In this document: piece by piece, positions 6,721-12,411 of the stretch | How the letters are laid out: each line of letters starts with the position of its first letter | How positions within the stretch are numbered: position 1 is the first letter of the stretch | Source: Sphingomonadales bacterium | GTDB taxonomy: Bacteria > Pseudomonadota > Alphaproteobacteria > Sphingomonadales > Sphingomonadaceae | Direction of reading: 5' to 3' | Assembly (NCBI GenBank): GCA_018067055.1 | Contig: JAGPVK010000305.1 | Coordinates: forward strand, 1-12,411 | Length of the DNA stretch: 12,411 bases | Translations under genes and position numbers: made by a program | Notes under the pieces: generated by a model | Seen by the model: only the letters and a program-made list of their open reading frames with translations | Database searches by the model: none | What the model was told of the DNA's origin: nothing

Positions 6721-7524
6721 ATGACGCGAAACAAAGCAGAACGATCGGAAACCCGCGACTTTATCGCGTTCCTTGTAAAACTGGCTCTATTCATATTGAT
6801 ATTGCGCAGTTTCATTTTCTCACCATTCAATATTCCCTCGGAATCGATGCAGCCGCGACTGGTCGTCGGGGACTATTTGCTGGTCGCCAAATGGCCCTAT
6901 GGTTTCTCGCAATACAGCCTGCCGTTCAGCGCTCCCCTGATCCCCGGACGCATATTGCCGCATTCGCCAGAACCGGGGGATGTGGTGGTGTTCAAGGCTC
7001 CTCCAAACGCCCATGACGATTATATCAAGCGGGTGATCGGGCTGTCTGGCGACATCATTCAAGTCACCAATGGGATAGTCTCGATCAACGGCACACCGGT
7101 CGAAAAGAAAAGAATCGACGATTTCGAACTTCCTGTAACGCCGAATAGCCCCTGCTACCGTTCCGAATTTGAATCGACGTCGCAAAATGGTGGCACGATC
7201 TGCCGCTATCCGCAGTTTCAGGAAACGCTGCCCAATGGTGTTACGTATCGCGTCCTGGACGTTGACCAGAATTCCGAAGGCGATAATACGCAAGCTTTTG
7301 TGGTACCGGAAGGGCATATGTTTTTGATGGGTGACAATCGCGACCGCAGCGCCGACAGCCGCTTCCCTGCTCAGGAAGGTCAGGCCATTGGGATGGTGCC
7401 CGAGGAAAATCTGGTTGGCAAAGCGCTAATTTCCGTATTCTCGACCGATGGATCGGCTGAATGGATCAAACCATGGACGTGGTTTACCGCTGCGCGCTGG
7501 GACCGCATTGGAGAAGGATTTTGA
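6721..7524 (+). CDS. lepB: Signal peptidase I
   Basis: 267 residues. This membrane-anchored serine/lysine protease removes signal peptides from exported proteins on the periplasmic side. One N-terminal membrane segment is visible (about residues 14-33), against two in E. coli LepB. The catalytic Ser is S42 in IPSESMQP and the general-base Lys is K103 in DDYIKRVIGLSGD. Box E is MGDNRDRSADSR (203-214). GDYLLVAKWPYG and PGDVVVFKAP flank the active site as usual. C145 and C161 lie in the periplasmic region and could form a disulfide; this is inference. The start has a GAAGGGG ribosome binding site. It heads a lepB-rnc-era set, and its TGA overlaps the rnc TTG start. The pdxJ-acpS genes that often precede this cluster are absent; pgi diverges instead. 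Confidence 0.95.
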   Translation: MTRNKAERSETRDFIAFLVKLALFILILRSFIFSPFNIPSESMQPRLVVGDYLLVAKWPYGFSQYSLPFSAPLIPGRILPHSPEPGDVVVFKAPPNAHDDYIKRVIGLSGDIIQVTNGIVSINGTPVEKKRIDDFELPVTPNSPCYRSEFESTSQNGGTICRYPQFQETLPNGVTYRVLDVDQNSEGDNTQAFVVPEGHMFLMGDNRDRSADSRFPAQEGQAIGMVPEENLVGKALISVFSTDGSAEWIKPWTWFTAARWDRIGEGF

Positions 7525-8189
7525 ACCGCCCGGACTTTCTGGAATGGATCGCCGAGATCACAGCCGAACAGCCTGTGACACCCGAGCTTTACATAAGAGC
7601 AGCAACCCACGGCAGCCATGGAGAAGAAGATTATCAGCGCCTGGAATTCCTCGGCGACCGGGTGCTGGGACTGGTAATCGCAGATCATCTCTACCATCAA
7701 TTCCCGCAGGAGCCGGAAGGGCAATTATCGCAACGGCTCAACGGTCTGGTATCAGGCCCGGTGTGTGGCGATGTCGCCAAGCATATCGGTGTTGGCAATC
7801 ATATCCTGCTGGGTAAGCAAGCGCGCGACGATGGCGCCCGGCACAGTGTGAAAGTTCTGGGCGATGTCATGGAATCCCTGATCGGCGCGGTCTATCTCGA
7901 TCACGGCATGGAGGCGGCTCGCAATTTCATTCTACGTCATTGGGAAAGCCGGGTGTCGGCAACAGTTGCCGATATCCGGCATCCAAAATCCGCCTTGCAG
8001 GAGTGGGCCGCTGCCAATAATCGCAAGGTTCCGGCCTATGAATTGATTGAAAAAAGTGGCCCTCATCACGATCTGAAATTCACCGTTCGGGTGAGTGTCA
8101 GCAATATTGGCGAGGTTGAAGCAACGGCTTCCGCCATTCAGGCAGCCGAGACCGAAGCGGCAAAGAAATTTCTGGAAAAATTCACATGA
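7521..8189 (+). CDS. rnc: Ribonuclease III
   Basis: 222 residues from a TTG start. It cleaves double-stranded RNA, processing rRNA precursors and some mRNAs, as a Mg-dependent homodimer. The nuclease domain carries the signature YQRLEFLGDRVLG (E42, D46) and LGDVMESLIGAVYLD (D115, E118), supplying the four core metal ligands. The C-terminal double-stranded RNA binding domain runs from HPKSALQEW to the end (FLEKFT). The frame is open to an ATG at 7461, but that would overlap lepB by 64 bases and add residues unlike RNase III. The TTG at 7521 overlaps the lepB stop as TTGA, has GGAGAAGGA just upstream, and gives a normal length. The era ATG overlaps the rnc stop as ATGA, so lepB, rnc and era are probably translationally coupled. 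Gene identity is certain; the exact start is likely rather than proven. Confidence 0.92.
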   Translation: MNRPDFLEWIAEITAEQPVTPELYIRAATHGSHGEEDYQRLEFLGDRVLGLVIADHLYHQFPQEPEGQLSQRLNGLVSGPVCGDVAKHIGVGNHILLGKQARDDGARHSVKVLGDVMESLIGAVYLDHGMEAARNFILRHWESRVSATVADIRHPKSALQEWAAANNRKVPAYELIEKSGPHHDLKFTVRVSVSNIGEVEATASAIQAAETEAAKKFLEKFT

Positions 8190-9079
8190 CACAAAAATGC
8201 GGCGTAGTGGCATTGATTGGCGCCCCCAATGCCGGCAAATCAACCCTGATCAACGCGCTTGTCGGACAGAAAGTCGCGATCACCAGTTCCAAACCGCAAA
8301 CCACCAGAACGCGGCTATTGGGTATCGCGATTGAGGCTGATACCCAGCTTCTGCTGGTGGACACGCCGGGGATATTCGAACCGCACCGTCGCCTGGACCG
8401 CGCGATGGTGTCCGCGGCCTGGGAAGGCGCGGAAGATGCCGATATTATCGTGATGCTGGTCGATGCGAGAGCGGGACTCGGTACAAAGGTCACCTCGATA
8501 GTCGAACGGATCAAACATCGGTCAGAGAAGACCATATTGGTGATGAACAAGGTCGATATTGCCGCGAAGGACAAGATGCTCGGTCATGTCGTCAAGCTGC
8601 ACGAGCAAGCCGATTTCGACGAAACCTTTTTTGTCAGCGCCAAAACCGGTGACGGACTGGAAGAACTGAGAGCCTATCTGACGCAGGCGATGCCTGAAGG
8701 GCCCTGGCATTTTCCCGCCGATCAAGTGTCAGATGCCAGCGAACGGATTCTTGCTGCGGAAATTACGCGCGAGCAGGTGTTCCGGCAGTTGCATGCGGAA
8801 TTGCCTTACGCGACCGCGATCGCGATGGAACAATACAAGGAGCGACCCGATGGCTCGCTCGAAATTCATCAGCAGATCCTCGTCGAAAAGGCCAGCCAGA
8901 AAGCCATCATCCTTGGCAAGGGTGGTCATCAGATCAAGGAAATCGGCGCCAAAGCCCGTGCTGAACTGTCCGGAATTTTGGGGAAGCCGGTTCATCTTTA
9001 TCTGCATGTCAAAGTCAGTGCCAATTGGGATGAAGACAGAAGTCTCTATCAGGATATGGGTCTGGATTGGGTTAAATAG
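8186..9079 (+). CDS. era: GTPase Era
   Basis: 297 residues, the standard length. Era binds the 3' end of 16S rRNA and helps mature the 30S subunit; it is essential or nearly so in many bacteria. GTPase motifs in order: G1 GAPNAGKST (12-20), G2 in PQTTRTR (38-43), G3 DTPGI (59-63), G4 NKVD (121-124), G5 SAKTGDG (151-157). A C-terminal KH domain follows, with AIILGKGGHQIKEIGAKARAEL at about 240-261 as the RNA-binding turn. The ATG overlaps the rnc TGA (ATGA), giving the conserved rnc-era coupling that places both rRNA-processing activities in one transcript. recO, a frequent next gene, is not here; the next gene is a YdcH-family ORF 174 bases on. No clear intrinsic terminator follows era. Confidence 0.96.
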   Translation: MTQKCGVVALIGAPNAGKSTLINALVGQKVAITSSKPQTTRTRLLGIAIEADTQLLLVDTPGIFEPHRRLDRAMVSAAWEGAEDADIIVMLVDARAGLGTKVTSIVERIKHRSEKTILVMNKVDIAAKDKMLGHVVKLHEQADFDETFFVSAKTGDGLEELRAYLTQAMPEGPWHFPADQVSDASERILAAEITREQVFRQLHAELPYATAIAMEQYKERPDGSLEIHQQILVEKASQKAIILGKGGHQIKEIGAKARAELSGILGKPVHLYLHVKVSANWDEDRSLYQDMGLDWVK

Positions 9080-9253
9080 CTGAAACTGTCAGGTTTTTGG
9101 CCACGATCATCGCTACCGATAGGTAGTATACCGGATAGGCGAAAACCGTGCTTGCGAATATTCGGGACTGGAAAGGCGGTGGACTGGGCTGATTTACGGA
9201 CCTTGCCCCACGCGCATTTGACTCAATGAACCAATCGCAACAAAGGACCATCT
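9080..9253 (+). other. Intergenic gap between era and the YdcH-family gene
   Basis: This is the longest gap in the window. The only structure I see is a small inverted repeat CTACC-GATA-GGTAG at 9113-9126, directly followed by TATACC. TTGGCC near 9097 with TAGGTA 17 bases later is a poor promoter candidate for the downstream gene. The CAACAAAGGACC ribosome binding site lies just before the ATG at 9254. No tRNA, small ORF with support, or terminator is apparent. Confidence 0.4.
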
Positions 9254-9502
9254 ATGAGCCACGTCTTGCACGATCTCCATGCCGAATTTCCGGACCACAG
9301 CGACATTCTGCACGAACTGAAAGTTTCGGATCGACACTTCCGGACCCTTGCCGACCGGTATCACGATATTAACAAGGAAATTCACCGCATTGAATCGGAA
9401 GTCGAAGCCGCTTCCGACGAACGGAGCGAGGACTTGAAAAAGCAGCGCCTGCATATTCTGGACGAAATCGCTGCGATGATTTCCAAAGCAAAAGCGGCCT
9501 GA
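9254..9502 (+). CDS. YdcH / DUF465 family small protein
   Basis: 82 residues, predicted as an all-helical, highly charged cytoplasmic protein. The SHVLHDLHAEFPDH opening, the central RHFRTLADRYHDINKEIHRIE (about 27-47) and the closing LKKQRLHILDEIAAMI are typical of DUF465/YdcH proteins, which form a short helical hairpin or coiled coil. No enzymatic residues are expected and the family has no settled function. An AAAGGA ribosome binding site lies 7 bases before the ATG. It follows era by 174 bases on the same strand, so it may have its own promoter. It converges on topA, with a hairpin terminator 19 bases after its stop. Confidence 0.85.
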   Translation: MSHVLHDLHAEFPDHSDILHELKVSDRHFRTLADRYHDINKEIHRIESEVEAASDERSEDLKKQRLHILDEIAAMISKAKAA

Positions 9503-9520
9503 ACAAGAAATCGGATCAAG

Positions 9521-9552
9521 AAAGAGTGAGGTTCAGCAACCTCACTCTTTTT
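9521..9552. terminator. Bidirectional intrinsic terminator between the YdcH-family gene and topA
   Basis: AAAGAGTGAGGTT (9521-9533) and its exact complement (9538-9550) form a 13-bp stem with a CAGC loop. On the plus strand the stem ends in TTTTT (9548-9552), typical of an intrinsic terminator. On the minus strand the tail is weaker (CTCTTTCTTG). It sits in the 63-base gap between two converging genes and probably ends both transcripts, the plus-strand one more efficiently. Confidence 0.88.
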
Positions 9553-9559
9553 ATCCACA
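9551..9559 (+). other. Perfect DnaA-box sequence TTATCCACA
   Basis: TTATCCACA is the E. coli consensus high-affinity DnaA box. It lies between the terminator and the topA stop codon. It is the only exact copy I noticed, and no AT-rich unwinding region or box cluster surrounds it, so it is not an origin. One exact 9-mer on either strand is expected by chance about once per 130 kb, so this could be coincidence or a dispersed DnaA-titration site. Confidence 0.35.
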
Positions 9560-9565
9560 GCAAGC

Positions 9566-12160
9566 CTATTCGGCTTTGGCTTTCGTCGGCGCCTTCTTGG
9601 CCGCAGGCTTCTTTTTGGCAGCAGGCTTTTTCTTCGCCGCCGGCTTTTTCTTGGCAGCCGGTTTTTTCTTGGGGGCCGCTTTTTTCGCCCGCTTTTTTGC
9701 CGGGCCTTTGGCTGCGCGGTCATCGATCAGCTGAGCTGCTTCTTCCAAAGTCAGCTGATCCTTGTCGACTGTTTTTGGCAAAGACGCATTGGTGGTGCCA
9801 TCGGTAACATAGGGGCCATAGCGGCCATCCATCAGTTTGATCTCGGACTCGGTGCGCGGGTGATTGCCCATGATCTTGAGCGGTTCCATCTTGCCACGAC
9901 CACGACCACCACCATTTTTTGCCGCATCCGCCAGCTTGGCAACCGCAGCGTTCATGCCGATTTCGAACACTTCCTGCGTATTTTCCAGCCGTGCCGAGCT
10001 GCCATTATGGCTCAGATAGGGGCCATAACGGCCGATTTGTGCCATCACGGGTTCGCTGGTTTCCGGATGAATGCCGACTTCACGAGGCAATGACAGCAAT
10101 TTTACAGCCCATTCGAGACCGAAATCTTCTGCCGGAATATCCTTGGGGATTGACGAGCGCTTGGCTTCCTTGCCTTCGCCTTTTTCGACATAAGGTCCAA
10201 AGCGCCCCACTTTTTTGGTAATTTTTTCATCGCTGTCCGGATCGACACCCAGTTCCTGCGGTCCCTCATCCTCGTCAGCATTGGCGCCACCACCCTGCGC
10301 AAAACGCCGGGTGAATTTGCATTCGGGATAGTTGGAGCAAGCGACAAAAGCGCCGAAGCGGCCACCGCGGAGGGCGAGCTTGCCTTCGTTGCACCGGGGA
10401 CAAAGCCGGGGATCAGTGCCGTCTTCCTTTTCCGGAAAAAGATAAGGCTCCAGGAATGTATCCAGTTCCGCCGTAACTTCTGACGGCAATTTTTCCATCA
10501 CTTCGACGGTCTTCGGCTTGAAGTCATGCCAGAATGCTTCGAGAATGGCCTGCCATTGCGCGCGGCCACCGCTGACTTCGTCGAGTTCATCCTCGAGCCC
10601 GGCGGTATAGTCATAAGCTACATAACGATCGAAAAAACGCTCGAGAAATCCCGTCAGCAACCGTCCGCTCTCCTCTGCGAAGAACCGGTTTTTTTCGATC
10701 CGGACATAGGCGCGGTCTTTCAGCGTCTTGATGATCGAGGCATAGGTCGATGGTCGGCCGATACCCAATTCTTCCATCTTCTTGACCAGACTGGCTTCGC
10801 TGTAGCGCGGCGGTGGCTGGGTAAAATGCTGGGTCGCATCAACGGCTTTCTTGGCCGGGCTGTCGCCCTTGGACATGGCCGGAAGCAAACCACCATCTTC
10901 GTCCTTGTCGTCATCCCGGCCTTCTTCGTATAGCGCCAGGAATCCTGGGAATTTCACAACCTGTCCATTCGCTCTCAGGCCCGTTTTGCCGGTCCCGTCA
11001 AGCATTTCAACGGTGGTTCGTTCGAGGCGGGCCGAAGCCATCTGGCTGGCCATCGCCCGCTTCAGAATGAGATCATAGAGCTTGGCATGATCGCCACTGC
11101 CGACGCTCCGTTTCGTGAAACTGGTCGGGCGGATCGCTTCATGCGCTTCCTGCGCGTTCTTTGCCTTGGTCTTGTAGATGCGCGGGCTGTCCGGGACATA
11201 GCTTGCGTCATAGCGATCAGCGATCGCCTTGCGCGCAGCCGAAATCGCGCTGCCATCCATTTGCACGCCGTCGGTCCGCATGTAAGTAATCGCGCCATCT
11301 TCATAAAGTTGCTGAGCAATGCGCATCGTGTGACTGGCTGAATAGCCAAGCTTGCGCGCCGCTTCCTGTTGCAGCGTCGAAGTCGTGAATGGCGGTGGTG
11401 GATTGCGGGTCAGCGGTTTGGTTTCGATCGATTCAATCGTGAACAGCCCGTTTTCAACCGCAGCCTTGGCCAGCATCGCCTGATCTTCGTTGGCCAGATC
11501 CATTTTGCCGAGTTTTTTCCCGTCGTGAATCGTTAGTCGCGCCTCAAAGGCCTGGCCGCCCTGCTCCATTTGGGCCGTAACCGACCAATATTCCTGCGGC
11601 CTGAACGCTTCGATTTCTCGTTCCCGCTCGACGATCAGCCGCAGCGAGACCGATTGCACTCGCCCTGCGGATTTAGCGCCGGGAAGCTTGCGCCACAACA
11701 CCGGTGACAAAGTAAATCCGACCAGATAGTCCAGCGCCCGCCTTGCACGATAAGCGTCGATCAGATCATCATCCAGCGCGCGCGGGTGCGCCATCGCCTC
11801 GGTCACCGCCGCCTTGGTAATCGCATTGAAGGTCACCCGGTCTACGATATCGGGCAGCGCCTTCTTGTTCCGTAACACTTCCTGTACGTGCCAGCTGATT
11901 GCTTCCCCTTCCCGGTCAGGGTCGGTCGCGAGGATCAGTCGTGTGGCTTTTTTCGATTCGGCAGTAATCTCTTTGAGCTGTTTTGCCTTGTCGGCATAAT
12001 TCTGCCAGGTCATGGCAAAACCATCCTCCGGATCGACCGAACCATCTTTCGGTGGAAGGTCGCGAATATGGCCGTAGGATGCCAAGACCTTGAAATCCGA
12101 TCCGAGATATTTTTCAATGGTTTTGGCTTTGGCGGGTGACTCAACAATAACTAGCTGCAT
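9566..12160 (-). CDS. topA: DNA topoisomerase I
   Basis: 864 residues. This type IA enzyme relaxes negative supercoils by single-strand passage. The Toprim domain opens with VIVESPAKAKTI (E7) and carries the acidic triad motif TDPDREGEAISWH (D80, D82, E84). The active-site tyrosine is Y293 in AITYMRTDGVQM, with HEAIRPT at 340-346 and GIGRPSTYA at 467-475. One Cys4 zinc finger follows (C587, C590, C608, C614), then three C-terminal repeats marked by GRFGPYV, GRYGPYL and GRYGPYV (about 652, 710, 779). The tail from K818 to the end holds 21 lysines in 47 residues, including four tandem KKKPAA units (831-854). An acidic insert EEGRDDDKDEDGG sits at 412-424. The ATG at 12160 has only a weak GGAA nearby. 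It is transcribed toward the YdcH-family gene. Confidence 0.97.
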   Translation of the reverse strand: MQLVIVESPAKAKTIEKYLGSDFKVLASYGHIRDLPPKDGSVDPEDGFAMTWQNYADKAKQLKEITAESKKATRLILATDPDREGEAISWHVQEVLRNKKALPDIVDRVTFNAITKAAVTEAMAHPRALDDDLIDAYRARRALDYLVGFTLSPVLWRKLPGAKSAGRVQSVSLRLIVEREREIEAFRPQEYWSVTAQMEQGGQAFEARLTIHDGKKLGKMDLANEDQAMLAKAAVENGLFTIESIETKPLTRNPPPPFTTSTLQQEAARKLGYSASHTMRIAQQLYEDGAITYMRTDGVQMDGSAISAARKAIADRYDASYVPDSPRIYKTKAKNAQEAHEAIRPTSFTKRSVGSGDHAKLYDLILKRAMASQMASARLERTTVEMLDGTGKTGLRANGQVVKFPGFLALYEEGRDDDKDEDGGLLPAMSKGDSPAKKAVDATQHFTQPPPRYSEASLVKKMEELGIGRPSTYASIIKTLKDRAYVRIEKNRFFAEESGRLLTGFLERFFDRYVAYDYTAGLEDELDEVSGGRAQWQAILEAFWHDFKPKTVEVMEKLPSEVTAELDTFLEPYLFPEKEDGTDPRLCPRCNEGKLALRGGRFGAFVACSNYPECKFTRRFAQGGGANADEDEGPQELGVDPDSDEKITKKVGRFGPYVEKGEGKEAKRSSIPKDIPAEDFGLEWAVKLLSLPREVGIHPETSEPVMAQIGRYGPYLSHNGSSARLENTQEVFEIGMNAAVAKLADAAKNGGGRGRGKMEPLKIMGNHPRTESEIKLMDGRYGPYVTDGTTNASLPKTVDKDQLTLEEAAQLIDDRAAKGPAKKRAKKAAPKKKPAAKKKPAAKKKPAAKKKPAAKKAPTKAKAE
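9599..9670 (-). repeat. Four 18-bp imperfect tandem repeats in topA encoding KKKPAA units
   Basis: Four consecutive 18-base units each encode KKKPAA (topA residues 831-854). Third-position differences between units show the copies are not freshly duplicated, while the protein repeat is exact. Unit number in such arrays is prone to vary between strains by slippage. The flanks continue in similar degenerate Lys/Ala codons. Confidence 0.85.
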
Positions 12161-12222
12161 ATGTTCCGATTTTCATTTTTCTCACGTATACGCGCGAGGC
12201 TGTGGCAGGGATTGGGGTTAGG
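12161..12222. other. Short gap upstream of topA
   Basis: 62 bases between the stop of the right-hand membrane-protein gene and the topA start, both on the minus strand. I see no hairpin terminator and no convincing promoter, so topA could be read through from the upstream gene or start from a promoter inside it. Confidence 0.4.
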
Positions 12223-12411
12223 TCAAGTTTTTTCACGTTCAAACTTAGTGAGCCGAATATAAATAAGCGGAAAGACGATCCACGGCACCATGATCGCGAA
12301 ACTGGCCAAACTTTCAAAAATAGTCATGTATATTAGTGGGGCGACCCGTTCGAAAGAAACAAAAACGAAAGCAACGACAGCTCCAAATAGCGCAAAAATC
12401 GGCAGCGAAAT
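12223..12411 (-). CDS. Hypothetical membrane protein, C-terminal fragment
   Basis: The last 62 codons of an open frame enter from the right edge and end at TGA (12225-12223). The translation has two hydrophobic stretches, LPIFALFGAVVAFVFVSF (about 3-20 of the visible part) and SLASFAIMVPWIVFPLIYI (34-52), then a basic tail IRLTKFEREKT. That is typical of the end of an inner-membrane protein with a cytoplasmic C-terminus. I do not recognise the family, and too little is present to exclude a very small protein starting at an internal ATG. Local G+C is about 45% by hand count over 12241-12300, lower than the neighbouring topA. It reads toward topA, 62 bases away. Confidence 0.55.
   Translation of the reverse strand: MSLPIFALFGAVVAFVFVSFERVAPLIYMTIFESLASFAIMVPWIVFPLIYIRLTKFEREKT

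Noticed and set aside
6820..7317. Minus-strand 165-codon ORF opposite lepB
   Set aside because: Antisense to a well-supported signal peptidase with all catalytic motifs; no domain seen.
7521..8189. Gln instead of the first Glu in the RNase III signature (YQRLEF rather than ERLEF)
   Set aside because: This looked like a missing acidic residue, but YQRLEFLGD is, as I recall, usual in alphaproteobacterial RNase III, and the four core acidic residues are present.
9382..9723. Minus-strand Arg/Lys-rich ORF across the YdcH-family gene and the topA tail
   Set aside because: Off-frame reading of the topA lysine repeats and of the antisense strand of the YdcH-family gene; it reads straight through the terminator hairpin.

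Overview
The window reads as ordinary chromosomal DNA of an alphaproteobacterium, most likely a sphingomonad (Sphingorhabdus/Parasphingorhabdus/Sphingopyxis type). This is inferred from protein style, from the lepB-rnc-era and pgi-gor pairings, and from two dispersed palindromic repeat families that I associate with sphingomonad genomes. It was not checked by a search. Coding density is high, no gap exceeds 175 bases, and I see no rRNA, tRNA, transposase, phage gene or CRISPR array.

Layout, left to right. (1) Positions 1-3574, all minus strand, form a propionate/methylmalonyl-CoA gene set. In transcription order it holds pccB (carboxyltransferase subunit of propionyl-CoA carboxylase), an unrecognised AT-rich 121-residue ORF, a DUF808 membrane protein, mce (methylmalonyl-CoA epimerase), and the first 34 codons of a crotonase-fold (enoyl-CoA hydratase/isomerase) gene that runs off the left edge. 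The first three are tightly coupled (GTGA and TAATG overlaps). The gaps on either side of mce each hold a palindromic repeat of a different family. PccB and the epimerase catalyse successive steps from propionyl-CoA toward succinyl-CoA. The biotin carboxylase subunit and the mutase are not in the window. (2) Positions 3703-6568, minus strand, hold pgi (glucose-6-phosphate isomerase) followed 16 bases later by gor (glutathione-disulfide reductase). (3) Positions 6721-9079, plus strand, hold lepB (signal peptidase I), rnc (RNase III) and era (ribosome-assembly GTPase), joined by TTGA and ATGA stop/start overlaps. They diverge from pgi across a 152-base promoter region. (4) Positions 9249-9502 hold a small DUF465/YdcH-family gene on the plus strand, converging on topA (minus strand, 9566-12160). 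A strong bidirectional hairpin terminator lies between them, followed by a perfect DnaA-box sequence. (5) The right end carries the C-terminal part of a minus-strand membrane protein.

Three starts are better placed than the longest open frames suggest: pgi at 6568, gor at 5052, and rnc at a TTG at 7521.

I looked for an undescribed system and did not find convincing evidence of one. The points most worth a second look are the AT-rich, Trp-rich ORF and DUF808 gene embedded between pccB and mce, the two repeat families bracketing mce that share CGTCAT/ATGACG ends, a possible hairpin in the pccB leader, and the repeat-encoded lysine tail of topoisomerase I.
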